Source: Pirellulales bacterium (GTDB lineage Bacteria > Planctomycetota > Planctomycetia > Pirellulales > Lacipirellulaceae). From it: DNA of 47,497 nucleotides. The stretch's first letter is position 1. Each line of letters begins with the position of its first letter. Shown here in pieces: positions 1-7,999 of the stretch. A program made the translations under genes and the position numbers. Below the pieces are notes generated by a model. That model did not search any database. It was given only the letters and a program-made list of their open reading frames with translations, and was not told where the DNA came from. The stretch covers positions 1 through 47,497 of the forward strand of contig JADLBW010000231.1 in NCBI GenBank assembly GCA_020847515.1, in the 5' to 3' direction.

Positions 1-2
1 GG

Positions 3-164
3 CGGCGGCGGCGCCGCCGACGCCCGCGACGGCAGGAACAGGCGGCTGAAGCCGGCGGCGACCCGGCCGCAGCGTCGCGGGGTTGGCCGTTGGAAGGCAA
101 TTCAGGATGGGTCCAAGCCGTGCAGACGGCTTCGCCACAGGTTTCTGGCGGAGGCGACCCCTGA
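3..164 (+). CDS. Possible 3' end of a gene entering from the left edge
   Basis: One plus-strand frame is open from the window edge to a TGA at 162-164. It encodes an Arg-rich start followed by an Ala/Gly/Gln-rich tail. Another frame is open from position 1 to a TAA at 241, so the choice is uncertain. No domain is recognisable. If real, it is convergent with the kinase gene that ends at 248. The whole stretch may instead be non-coding. Confidence 0.22.
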   Translation, partial: RRRRRRRPRRQEQAAEAGGDPAAASRGWPLEGNSGWVQAVQTASPQVSGGGDP

Positions 165-247
165 CGCCGATTCCGCATCACTAGCGAAGCCCTGCCGGCC
201 TCCGCGAGACCGCCCCCACGCGATTCTCTGCAGCGGCAGGTAAGCGG

Positions 248-1648
248 CTACAGGCCGAACGCGACCAGACCGGCGACCGCCAGTAGGACGACCGCGGCCA
301 CTAACGCCGCGGGCCAGAACCCCATGCCGATACCGTCCAACTGCGGCGACGCGTCGACGTCGGGCTTGCGGTGCTCGATCGCCGCGCGGCCGTCGGCGGC
401 GACTGGTCGGGCGTCTTCCAGCGGCTGGCCGGCGAAGGGCTCGTCTTGCCGGATCGCCGCGCGGTCGCTGGGCGTCTGTTCGCCGGTGTCGACCTGTTCG
501 GCCTCGACCACGATGGTGTCAGCCAGCGGTGCGCGGGTGAGCGAGGGCTCGCCCGGTTCGGCGGCGTACAGGCCGATCTGCTTCCAGGTGTTTTCGCTGG
601 CGGCGGCGGTCCATCGCCGTAGCCGCGCCACGACCTCCTGGGCGGACCCAACCCGCTCGTCGGGCCGCTTGCGCATCATGGCGGCGACGAGATCGACCAG
701 TTCCGCGTCCAACTGCGGAGCGAACCGCAGCGGCGTGATGGGCGACTCTTCCAGGTGGCGTCTCAGCTTGTCGCGCGTGGCGCCGCCGGGGTAGGGCACC
801 TTGCCGGTGACGGCGTAGTAGAGCGTGCAGCCGAGCGAATAGATGTCGCTGGAGCGGCGGACCTCGCCCGGAGCGATAATCGCCTCGGGAGCGATGAAAT
901 CGGGCGTGCCGACGATGTGCTTGGGGCCACTGTCGGAGGCGGGCGCCGCGTCGGACGAGAATGCCGCGAGGCCGAGATCGGTGAGCTTAGTTCGTCCTGC
1001 GGGCGTAACGAGTAGGTTGCCGGGTTTCACGTCGCGATGCACCAGCCCGCGATCGTGGGCGTAGGCCAGGGCTTCGGCCGCCTGCGAAATGACGACGGCG
1101 GCCTGCTGCTCGGCCAGCGGCCCATGGTGCCGCACCAGGCGGCGCAAATCGCTTCCGGGGACGAACTCGGTCACCAGGAAGTAGGTATCGCCCTCCTTGT
1201 CGGCAAAGGAGAGCCGTACGAGGTTCGGGTGATCGAGCTGCGCCTGAGAGCGAATTTCGCGGCAAAATGCGGCGACCGAGGCCGGGTCCATCTGGTTCTT
1301 CGGCAGAACCTTAATGGCTTCGATGCGGCCCAACAGGACGTGCTCTCCCTTGAATACGTAGCCCATGCCGCCGTGGCCGATGGCGTCGAGAATGCGGTAG
1401 GGGCCGAGCGTGAATTTCGTTCGGCCGTGGCGCAGTTGCTCGGCCTGCCAGCGGTTGAGGTAGCCCAGTTCGACAAGCCGCTCGCTGAGGACGTCGTCGG
1501 AGAGGTCGTTCAGCGAATGGACGCCGGAGCGGAGCGGATCGACCATAGCGTGCCAGGCGCGGTCGATCTGCTCCTGGCTCAGCAATCCGCTGGCCAGCCC
1601 GGCTTGCTCAAGGATGGAATGTGGTGCTTGTGCCAAGCTTAGCGCCAC
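248..1648 (-). CDS. Membrane-anchored Ser/Thr protein kinase (Hanks type)
   Basis: This 466-residue protein phosphorylates Ser/Thr residues of unknown targets in the cytoplasm. Residues 1-80 form the N-terminal module common in planctomycete kinases, ending in a motif like NRWQAEQLRHGRTKF. The kinase domain spans about 84-350. It has the glycine loop IGHGGMGYV (90-98), the ATP-anchoring Lys in AIKVLP (K113), the catalytic HRDVKPGN (204-211), DLG in place of DFG (224-226) and the APE motif (253-255). A disordered acidic stretch follows, and the last ~24 residues form one hydrophobic helix, so the catalytic domain should face the cytoplasm. All catalytic residues are present, so it is probably active. 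No extracytoplasmic sensor domain follows the helix. The nearest neighbours give no clue to its substrate. Confidence 0.93.
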   Translation of the reverse strand: MALSLAQAPHSILEQAGLASGLLSQEQIDRAWHAMVDPLRSGVHSLNDLSDDVLSERLVELGYLNRWQAEQLRHGRTKFTLGPYRILDAIGHGGMGYVFKGEHVLLGRIEAIKVLPKNQMDPASVAAFCREIRSQAQLDHPNLVRLSFADKEGDTYFLVTEFVPGSDLRRLVRHHGPLAEQQAAVVISQAAEALAYAHDRGLVHRDVKPGNLLVTPAGRTKLTDLGLAAFSSDAAPASDSGPKHIVGTPDFIAPEAIIAPGEVRRSSDIYSLGCTLYYAVTGKVPYPGGATRDKLRRHLEESPITPLRFAPQLDAELVDLVAAMMRKRPDERVGSAQEVVARLRRWTAAASENTWKQIGLYAAEPGEPSLTRAPLADTIVVEAEQVDTGEQTPSDRAAIRQDEPFAGQPLEDARPVAADGRAAIEHRKPDVDASPQLDGIGMGFWPAALVAAVVLLAVAGLVAFGL

Positions 1649-1751
1649 GTGCGGTGAGAGGAATTCAGTGAGATCAATCCCTCGGTTGAGGCGTAGCCAA
1701 CGGCGCGAACAGGGGCGCGGCCGTAATCGCGTTCTATTGAGAACTGCGCGA

Positions 1752-1895
1752 CTAATGAACCGTGCCTGGCTGTTGGCTATTGGCTAGCGGCCGACGGCCA
1801 GAGGGAAAAGGCCTAATTCTGGCCGCTGGCCGATAGCCGCTAGCCGATAGCCGATAGCCGATAGCCGATAGCCGAATTTACACCGGGTTCATTAG
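1752..1895. repeat. 144-bp inverted-repeat element with tandem heptamers
   Basis: The ends are perfect 10-bp inverted repeats: CTAATGAACC at 1752-1761 and GGTTCATTAG at 1886-1895. Inside, an 18-nt arm at 1775-1792 pairs with 1821-1838 at 16 of 18 positions. The right arm also carries the heptamer GATAGCC at 1832-1838, a variant GCTAGCC, then four perfect tandem copies (1846-1873). No coding potential or obvious target-site duplication is visible. It lies between the kinase and pseudouridine synthase genes, both on the minus strand. It resembles a MITE or a dispersed REP-type element whose arm has grown by slippage. Confidence 0.72.
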
Positions 1896-2003
1896 CGGCG
1901 CGGGAATCAATAGTCTAAAGGGGGCGGGGGGCTTTGGCGACTGGGCGGGACTGCGCGCCGGCGAAACGCTCATCCGCGGTTAGGCCGTCCCGGCGGGCGG
2001 GCG

Positions 2004-2711
2004 CTATCCGCCGAGCTGTCCTAGGAAACGCGAGGCGTGGGGGTCGCTGCGCCAGCTTGGCGGCAAGGCGGCTTCGAGCCGCAACTCGTGGCGGCGCACG
2101 GGGTGCTCAATTACCAGCCGCTGTGCGTGCAGCGCGATACCCCGGTGAAAAGGCAACGCGGATCCGTATTTACGGTCGCCGAGGATCGCGTGTCCTATCT
2201 TGGCCAACTGCACTCGAATCTGGTGCTTTCGGCCGGTCTCCAAGGCGATTTCCAGCAGCGACGCGGTCGCGCTTGCGGCGACAACGCGATACTCAAGCCG
2301 GGCCAACTGTGCTTCCGCGTGGCCCGCATGGGTGACATGCACCTTTCGATGGCGCTCGTCCTTGCGGAGATAGTGCTCCAGCAGGCCTGCGGCCGGAGCG
2401 GGCGAGCCTTCGACGACCGCCAGGTAACGCTTTTCCACCTCGCGGGAGCGGAAGGCGGCGGCGAGTCGCGCCGCGGCCTTCGACGTGCGAGCCAGCAGCA
2501 CCAGGCCCGTCACAGGGGCGTCGAGCCGACTGACCACGCCTAGATACACGTTGCCCGGCTTTTGGTATTTTAATCGAATGTACTCCCGCGCCGCTGCGAG
2601 CAGACTGGGTGCGCCGTCGCTAACGCCCATCGTGGCCAGCATGGCCGGCTTGTTTACGACGAGCAGGTGATTGTCCTGGTAAATCACGTCGATCGGCTGG
2701 GGGCGGCTCAC
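2004..2711 (-). CDS. RluA-family RNA pseudouridine synthase
   Basis: The 235-residue protein isomerises a specific uridine in rRNA or tRNA to pseudouridine. The family signature RLDAPVTG holds the catalytic Asp and lies near residue 65. The RNA-binding/active-site motif GRKHQIRVQLAKIGHAILGD lies near residue 165. The start reads IDVIYQDNHLLVVNKPA, the usual first strands of the fold. There is no N-terminal S4 domain, so it belongs with the short members of the family (TruC/RluA-like) rather than RluC/RluD. The exact target base cannot be told from sequence. The Maf gene begins on the opposite strand about 110 bp away, so the two are divergent. Confidence 0.9.
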   Translation of the reverse strand: MSRPQPIDVIYQDNHLLVVNKPAMLATMGVSDGAPSLLAAAREYIRLKYQKPGNVYLGVVSRLDAPVTGLVLLARTSKAAARLAAAFRSREVEKRYLAVVEGSPAPAAGLLEHYLRKDERHRKVHVTHAGHAEAQLARLEYRVVAASATASLLEIALETGRKHQIRVQLAKIGHAILGDRKYGSALPFHRGIALHAQRLVIEHPVRRHELRLEAALPPSWRSDPHASRFLGQLGG

Positions 2712-2824
2712 GGGTTCCTCGTGGCGCGGATCATCAGAATTGGCGCTCCGGCTGCTCGTTGAGCAGCGGCTGGGGGGCGAGCGACGGGTAATTGGGGTTG
2801 GCGGCGATCGCAGCGCGTCTTGCC

Positions 2825-3457
2825 ATGAATGACGTTCGGCTTATTCTCGCCAGCGGTTCGCCGCGCCGCCAGGAACTGATGCGGGAGGCCGGCTATCGAT
2901 TCCAAATCGTCGTTCCGCGCGACTCGGTCGAGTCCGTCGAGTGCGGTATTTGCTCGACCGGCGGTCCGGCGGCCCTGGTCGCCGAACTGGCCGCCAGCAA
3001 GGCCTTCGACGCGGCTGCCCAGCTTAAGGCGCGGGCGGCGCTCGACGAAGACTGCATCATCATCGCTTGCGACACGGTTGCCGAGTGCCGCGGGGAGATT
3101 TTGGGGAAGCCGCGCGACGAGGCGCATGCCCGCAGCATGCTGGAACTGCTCCGCGGCCAGGCCCACCGGGTTTATAGCGGCCTGTGCGTTTGGCAGCCGC
3201 TCGCCCCGACCGAAGCCAGCCGGCCCGACGTGCGGCTGGCGACCTCGGAGCTGCGGATGGACGACATCGACGAGGAGCGGCTTGACGAATACCTGGCCAG
3301 CGGCCTGTGGCGGGGCAAGGCGGGGGCCTTCGGCTATCAAGACCGGGCGGGATGGCTGCACCTGACGGCGGGCAGCGAATCGAACGTCGTCGGGCTGCCG
3401 ATGGAGCTGTTGCACGAGCTGCTGGCGGCCCGCGGGCTTTCGCCGGCGGCGTCGTAG
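2825..3457 (+). CDS. maf: Maf-type nucleoside triphosphate pyrophosphatase
   Basis: Maf proteins hydrolyse (often modified) nucleoside triphosphates to monophosphates and pyrophosphate, acting as housecleaning enzymes linked to septum regulation. The 210-residue protein opens with LILASGSPRRQELMREAG, the phosphate-binding signature. It continues with CDTVAECRGEILGKP, the family's central acidic motif, then AHRVYSGLCV and a C-terminal GKAGAFGYQDRAG segment. The usual PRVDE-like motif after the first helix is altered to VPRDSVES, so substrate preference may differ. The ATG at 2825 is chosen because it places the signature at residues 5-22. An upstream ATG at 2792 would add 11 residues of no family character. 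Confidence 0.9.
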   Translation: MNDVRLILASGSPRRQELMREAGYRFQIVVPRDSVESVECGICSTGGPAALVAELAASKAFDAAAQLKARAALDEDCIIIACDTVAECRGEILGKPRDEAHARSMLELLRGQAHRVYSGLCVWQPLAPTEASRPDVRLATSELRMDDIDEERLDEYLASGLWRGKAGAFGYQDRAGWLHLTAGSESNVVGLPMELLHELLAARGLSPAAS

Positions 3458-3468
3458 GGGCCGGCAAC

Positions 3469-3541
3469 GGGTCGGGACGCTTGTGCGACTAGAGAGCGAC
3501 CGCATGACGGTAAGTCGCCAGTCGCAAAAGCGTACCGCCCC
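3469..3541. repeat. 73-bp palindromic element, copy A
   Basis: The 22-nt arms at 3469-3490 and 3520-3541 pair at 19 of 22 positions around a 29-nt loop. The right arm contains AGTCGCAAAAGCG. The element starts 11 bp after the Maf stop codon. A second copy of the same design lies at 4704-4775, and the two bracket the oxidoreductase gene. It contains no gene. It could form a strong hairpin in the Maf transcript or be a non-autonomous mobile element. Confidence 0.75.
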
Positions 3542-3677
3542 TGTTGGCAGGGCTTCAATTCGCCTGTGCTCGGCGACTGGCGGCCGATATACTGACTGTG
3601 CTAGCGCCGCTTGCGGCGCTGTGCGTCGTTCGCCTGGTGCAACTGCCGTCCCTATCGCCGCGCCCCGCTACACCGTT

Positions 3678-4667
3678 ATGAGAATCCGCGTCGGCGTCGT
3701 CGGCATCGGGCCGCTATGGGAGTCCCGGCATTTGCCGGCCCTCCGCGCGTTGTCGGATCGGTTCGACGTCACGGCGGTGTGCGACCCGGTCCAGCATCGA
3801 GCGCAGCAGGCGGCCCGGCAGCTCAATGCCAGCGTTCACGACGGCTTTCGCGCGTTGACGGCCCGCAGCGATATCGACGCGGTGCTGCTGCTGTCGCCTC
3901 AATGGTTCGGGCCGTTGCCGATCTATGCCGCCTGCGACGAAGGCAAGGCGATCTACTGCGCAGCCGCCATTGAATTGAAGGACGACGAGGCGGCGATTCT
4001 GCGGGACCGGGTGCGCGAGGCGGGCGTGGCCTTCATGGCCGAGTTTCCCTGCCGGCTGTCGCCGGCGACGCTACGGCTGAAGGAGCTGATCGCCACCCGA
4101 CTGGGCCGTCCGCGGCTGCTATTCTGCAATCGCCGCCGCACGACGGCGTCAGCGGGCGAGTTCGGCACGAAGTGCGAATTGGACATGGTCGAGTTGATCG
4201 ACTGGTGCCGCTATGTCGTCGACGCCGAGCCGACGTCGGTCATCGCCGTTTCGCACAACCGGGGCAGCGAAGACTGCGCCGACTATTTTTCGCTGAGCCT
4301 CGATTTCGCGGACCATCAGGAGAGCGGCAAAGGGGCCATGGCGATGATCGCCTGCGGCGAGTACGTCCCCAAATCGTGCGAGGAATCGATTTCCTATCGC
4401 CGTCCGGCTGACTTGAAAGTCGTCTGCGACAACGGCATCGCCTTCGTCGATCTGCCCAACACCGTCGCCTGGTTCGACAGCGCCGGGCAACATCTTGAAA
4501 CGCTCGACCACGAGCGGCCGGTGGGCGAACAACTGCTGATGCACTTCCACCGCGCCGTGGAAAGCCTGGTGCTCAAGACGGCAAGCCTGGATGACGCTCA
4601 TCGGGCCCTGGCTATCGCATCGAAGGCCCGACAAAGCTGCGATATGGGCCAGCGGGTGTATTGCTAG
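3678..4667 (+). CDS. Gfo/Idh/MocA-family oxidoreductase
   Basis: The 329-residue protein looks like an NAD(P)-dependent sugar or inositol dehydrogenase. Residues 1-120 form a Rossmann fold starting MRIRVGVVGIGPLWESRHLP, with VTAVCDP at the end of the second strand. The rest matches the alpha/beta dimerisation domain of the family. Two things are odd. The nucleotide loop is GIGPLWES rather than GxGxxG. The catalytic Lys motif (EKP), normally after the fifth strand, is replaced by CAAAIEL. Activity is therefore doubtful and the substrate unknown. The ATG at 3678 is chosen because upstream in-frame sequence runs back through palindrome copy A. The gene sits alone between copies A and B. Confidence 0.82.
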   Translation: MRIRVGVVGIGPLWESRHLPALRALSDRFDVTAVCDPVQHRAQQAARQLNASVHDGFRALTARSDIDAVLLLSPQWFGPLPIYAACDEGKAIYCAAAIELKDDEAAILRDRVREAGVAFMAEFPCRLSPATLRLKELIATRLGRPRLLFCNRRRTTASAGEFGTKCELDMVELIDWCRYVVDAEPTSVIAVSHNRGSEDCADYFSLSLDFADHQESGKGAMAMIACGEYVPKSCEESISYRRPADLKVVCDNGIAFVDLPNTVAWFDSAGQHLETLDHERPVGEQLLMHFHRAVESLVLKTASLDDAHRALAIASKARQSCDMGQRVYC

Positions 4668-4703
4668 CCGAGTCGAGGGGCCGCACCGACGGGGGCGCCC
4701 ATC

Positions 4704-4775
4704 GGGTCGGGACTCTGTGGCGATTTGAGAGTTTCCGCCAAGGCAATGCCGCCAGTCGCAAAAGACTCCCGACCC
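4704..4775. repeat. 72-bp palindromic element, copy B
   Basis: The arms at 4704-4725 and 4754-4775 pair at 18 of 22 positions. The ends GGGTCGGGACTCT and AGACTCCCGACCC match with one mismatch. The right arm shares GCCAGTCGCAAAAG with the element at 3469-3541. Short GC-rich matches (GGGGGCGC and GCGCCCCC) may extend the pairing to about 4690-4791. It lies between the oxidoreductase stop and the transketolase start and holds no gene. Confidence 0.75.
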
Positions 4776-4883
4776 GGCGTTGCGCGCCCCCTTCAGCGGT
4801 CTGGGCCGGTCACCTATATTTGCAGCTTACGCAATAGGTAGTTACGCCAATTTGACCGGGCCGCCAGCCGCATCGTTGTGATC

Positions 4884-6938
4884 ATGCCGAAAACTTCTGA
4901 AGACCTGTGCCAACTTACGATCAACACGATTCGCACGCTGGCGATGGACGCGGTGCAGGCCGCCAATTCGGGGCATCCCGGCACGCCGATGGCGCTGGCG
5001 CCGGTGGCCTATAAATTGTGGGCCGATTTCCTCCGCTACGATCCTCAACAGCCGCTGTGGCCGAATCGCGATCGCTACATACTGGCGTGCGGTCACGCTT
5101 CGATGCTGCTGTATTCGCTGATCCATTTGGCTGGGGTTCGCCGCCTGGAGAACAACAGTCAGCCGATTGACGAGCCTGCCGTATCGCTCGACGACATCAA
5201 GCAGTTCCGGCAGTGGCACAGCACGACGCCCGGGCATCCGGAATATGGCTTTACGGCCGGGGTGGAAACCACGACCGGCCCGCTGGGGCAGGGCTGCGGC
5301 AATAGCGTCGGATTCGCCATCGCCGGCAAATGGCTGGCGGCCCGCTACAACAAGCCGGGCTTTGAGCTGTTCAATTACAACGTGTACGCGCAGTGCAGCG
5401 ACGGCGACTTGATGGAAGGCGTCGCGCAGGAGGCGGCGTCGCTGGCGGGGCACCTGCGGCTATCGAATCTGTGCTGGATTTATGACGACAACCAGATCAC
5501 CATCGAAGGCGAGACGGAGCTAGCGTTCAGCGAAAACGTGCCGTCCCGATTTCGAGCGTTGGGCTGGCACGTGGTCGAGGTCGACGACGCCAACGACCTG
5601 GTTGCGTTGGGGCAGGCGTACGAGGCGTTTTTGCAGCACGACGACGGCCCGACGATGATTGTCGTGCGCAGCATTATCGGCTACGGCGCACCTCATAAGG
5701 CGCACACCGCCGCGGCGCATGGCGAACCGCTGGGGGCCGACGAGATCAAGCTCGCCAAGGCCGCTTATGGGTGGCCGGAGGACCAGTCGTTCCTGGTTCC
5801 GCGGGAGGCGCAAGAGCACTTCGCGGGCGCCGTGGGCGAGCGGGGCGGGGCGGCGCGCGAAAAGTGGGAACAGTCATTCGCACGATATCAAAAGGAACAC
5901 GCGGGGCTGGCGGCTGAAATTGAAATGATGCTCCGCCGCGAGCTGCCGCCCGGGTGGGACGCCGCCGTGCCGGAATTTCCGCCTGACGCGAAAGGCATGG
6001 CCACGCGGGTTTCCGGCGGCAAGGCGGAGAACGCCCTGGCCGCGCGGATTCCGTGGCTGGTGGGCGGCTCGGCCGACCTGGCGCCGTCGACCAAGACGCT
6101 GATCGACAAATCGACGAGCTTCGAGGCCGATGACTACAGCGGTCGCAACCTGCACTTCGGCATCCGCGAGCATGGCATGGCGGCGGCTGTGAACGGGATG
6201 ACGCTGTGCGGATTGCGGGGGTTCGGGGCGACCTTTTTCGTGTTTAGCGACTATCTGCGGCCGTCGATGCGGCTGGCGGCACTGATGAGCGTGCCGTCGA
6301 TCTTCGTGTTTACGCACGACTCGATCGGCGTCGGCGAGGACGGGCCTACCCATCAGCCGGTCGAGCACCTGGCGGCGGTCCGCGCAATTCCCGGACTGAA
6401 CGTCATTCGACCTGGCGACGCTAACGAGGCCATCTACGCGTGGCGGATCGCCCTGCGAGATCATAAGCATCCGACGGCCCTGGTGCTGACGCGGCAGAAC
6501 ATGCCCACGCTCGATCGAACCAAATATGCACCGGCTAAGGGCGTCGAACGGGGCGGCTACGTCTTGATCGACGCCGTCGGCGGCAAGCCGCAAGTGCTGC
6601 TGCTAGCCACCGGCAGCGAGCTGTCGCTAGCTTGTGCGGCGTACGAGGAGCTTGCGGCCGACGGAATCGCCGCTCGCGTGGTCAGCCTGCCGTCATTCGA
6701 GTTGTTTGAAGCGCAGGACGATAACTATCGACATGCCGTGTTGCCGCCGGAGGTGACCGCCCGCGTCGCCATCGAGGCGGGGGTGCGGCAGGGGTGGGAC
6801 CGCTACATCGGCCCTGGCGGCGGCTTCGTCGGCATGGACGGCTTTGGCGGCTCGGCGCCCGCGCCAACGGTGTACGAAAAGTTCGGCGTCACCGCCGCGG
6901 CCATGGTAGCCGAAGCCAAGCGGCAGGTGGGCCGGTAG
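4884..6938 (+). CDS. tkt: Transketolase
   Basis: Transketolase moves two-carbon ketol units between sugar phosphates in the pentose phosphate pathway, using thiamine diphosphate and Mg2+. The 684-residue length is normal. Near the N-terminus is GHPGTPMALAPVAY. GPLGQGCGNSVGFAIAGKWL and the cofactor motif CSDGDLMEGVAQEA...DDNQITIEGE (a GDG...N pattern) follow. The pyrimidine-domain residues appear in FGIREHGMAAAVNGM, the Glu needed for cofactor activation lies here, and GEDGPTHQPVEHLAAVRAIPG comes after it. The C-terminal domain ends VYEKFGVTAAAMVAEAKR. A GTG at 4878 is in frame two codons earlier; ATG 4884 is preferred. No strong ribosome-binding site is seen for either. Confidence 0.97.
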   Translation: MPKTSEDLCQLTINTIRTLAMDAVQAANSGHPGTPMALAPVAYKLWADFLRYDPQQPLWPNRDRYILACGHASMLLYSLIHLAGVRRLENNSQPIDEPAVSLDDIKQFRQWHSTTPGHPEYGFTAGVETTTGPLGQGCGNSVGFAIAGKWLAARYNKPGFELFNYNVYAQCSDGDLMEGVAQEAASLAGHLRLSNLCWIYDDNQITIEGETELAFSENVPSRFRALGWHVVEVDDANDLVALGQAYEAFLQHDDGPTMIVVRSIIGYGAPHKAHTAAAHGEPLGADEIKLAKAAYGWPEDQSFLVPREAQEHFAGAVGERGGAAREKWEQSFARYQKEHAGLAAEIEMMLRRELPPGWDAAVPEFPPDAKGMATRVSGGKAENALAARIPWLVGGSADLAPSTKTLIDKSTSFEADDYSGRNLHFGIREHGMAAAVNGMTLCGLRGFGATFFVFSDYLRPSMRLAALMSVPSIFVFTHDSIGVGEDGPTHQPVEHLAAVRAIPGLNVIRPGDANEAIYAWRIALRDHKHPTALVLTRQNMPTLDRTKYAPAKGVERGGYVLIDAVGGKPQVLLLATGSELSLACAAYEELAADGIAARVVSLPSFELFEAQDDNYRHAVLPPEVTARVAIEAGVRQGWDRYIGPGGGFVGMDGFGGSAPAPTVYEKFGVTAAAMVAEAKRQVGR

Positions 6939-6940
6939 CG

Positions 6941-6956
6941 CCCCGTGCAAGCGGGG
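6941..6956 (+). terminator. Weak hairpin just after transketolase
   Basis: CCCCG at 6941-6945 pairs with CGGGG at 6952-6956 three bases after the tkt stop. There is no T-tract, so intrinsic termination is unproven. The rest of the 226-bp gap before the HlyIII gene holds another loose GGCGGC/GCCGCC pairing but no gene. Confidence 0.25.
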
Positions 6957-7164
6957 TCGGCGGGAAGACGGCCGCGGGCGGCGCCGCAGTTGCTTGGCTT
7001 GAGGTTCGGCGCGCTCCAGGCAGTCCGTAGTTGACAGCGGCGGCTCGCGTTTTGTTGCCGCCGGATATCCCTGGTGTGCGGTCGCCGCGCGGAGGGCGCG
7101 GCTAATAGTAGAATGGGACGAGGTCGAGACGATAATCTCTAAGGAGCGTGAACAGCGAGTTGCG

Positions 7165-7887
7165 ATGCCGCTGATTTCCATTCCTGGCTTTGCCGATCCG
7201 GTGAGCAGTCTGTCACACTTGGTGGGCGCCGGCGTATTCCTGGTCATGGGAACGTTTCTGGTTCGGCGCGGCGCGGGCAGCGCCGCCCGCATGGCGAGCC
7301 TGGCGATCTTCTCCTTCGGCGCCGTGCTGCTGCTGTCGATCAGCGGGGTATACCATCTGCTGCAGCGCGACGGCACGCCGCGGGAGGTGCTGCGGGTGCT
7401 CGATCACGCGGCCATCTTCGTGCTGATCGCCTGTTCGTTCATGCCGCCGCACGTGATTCTGTTTCGCGGGCCCTGGCGATGGGGGATGCTCGTGGCGGTG
7501 TGGACCTTTGCGGCGGCGGCCATCACGGTCAAGAGCGTGTTCTTCGGCGTCTTGCCGGAGATCGTCGGCACGGGCCTGTACCTGGGAATGGGCTGGATCG
7601 GCCTGATCTCCGGGATCGCGTTATGGCGGCGCTTCGGCTTCGCCTTCATCGCTCCTTTGCTGTGGGGCGGCGTGGCCTACTCCATCGGCGCCGTGCTGGA
7701 CGTGCTGCACTGGCCGGTCCTAGTGCCCGGCGTGGTGCAATGGCACGAGGTCTTCCACGTCGCCGTCCTGGCGGGTCTGACGCTCCACTGGGCGTTTATC
7801 TATGGCATCGCCGACGGGCGGCTTAGCCCGCAAGCTTCCGGTAGTCGGGGAGCGCGTAAGACTTGTTCGGCGCACTTGAGAAGCTGA
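7165..7887 (+). CDS. Hemolysin III / PAQR-like integral membrane protein
   Basis: The 240-residue protein has about seven hydrophobic helices and matches the HlyIII (YqfA/TrhA) family, bacterial relatives of PAQR receptors. Characteristic pieces are FADPVSSLSHLVGA near the start, LSISGVYHLLQRDG in helix 3, LDHAAIFVLIACSFMP and, near the end, QWHEVFHVAVLAGLTLHW. The conserved Asp and His residues are those thought to bind a metal ion. Family members are linked to membrane-lipid homeostasis; the hemolysin name comes from one cloned gene and need not imply toxicity. AAGGAG at 7141 is too far upstream to be a standard ribosome-binding site for the ATG at 7165. The C-terminal 20 residues after the last helix are not conserved-looking. 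Confidence 0.88.
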   Translation: MPLISIPGFADPVSSLSHLVGAGVFLVMGTFLVRRGAGSAARMASLAIFSFGAVLLLSISGVYHLLQRDGTPREVLRVLDHAAIFVLIACSFMPPHVILFRGPWRWGMLVAVWTFAAAAITVKSVFFGVLPEIVGTGLYLGMGWIGLISGIALWRRFGFAFIAPLLWGGVAYSIGAVLDVLHWPVLVPGVVQWHEVFHVAVLAGLTLHWAFIYGIADGRLSPQASGSRGARKTCSAHLRS

Positions 7888-7933
7888 TAATGCGGCCGAG
7901 TTTTCGCCGCGGGCAGGGCGGGTGGCGGCCAGG

Positions 7934-7966
7934 GGCTGCCGGCTGGCGGCTATGGGCTGGCGGCCG
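7934..7966. repeat. Degenerate GGCTGGC/GGCTATG heptamer cluster
   Basis: The stretch is built from heptamer-like units (GGCTGCC, GGCTGGC, GGCTATG, GGCTGGC) ahead of the secreted-protein gene that starts at 8000. The units resemble those in the 1752-1895 element (there on the opposite strand) and in 13406-13430. It is not coding in the chosen gene model. Confidence 0.4.
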
Positions 7967-7999
7967 GGCGGCGCCGGCAATCGCGTAAGGGAAACTTCC

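Noticed and set aside
301..1642. Long open frames on the plus strand and other minus frames opposite the kinase
   Set aside because: They are overlap frames of a high-GC gene whose kinase motifs are intact; none has domain-like sequence.
1831..1875. Tandem heptamers as a CRISPR array
   Set aside because: Units are seven bases with no spacers.
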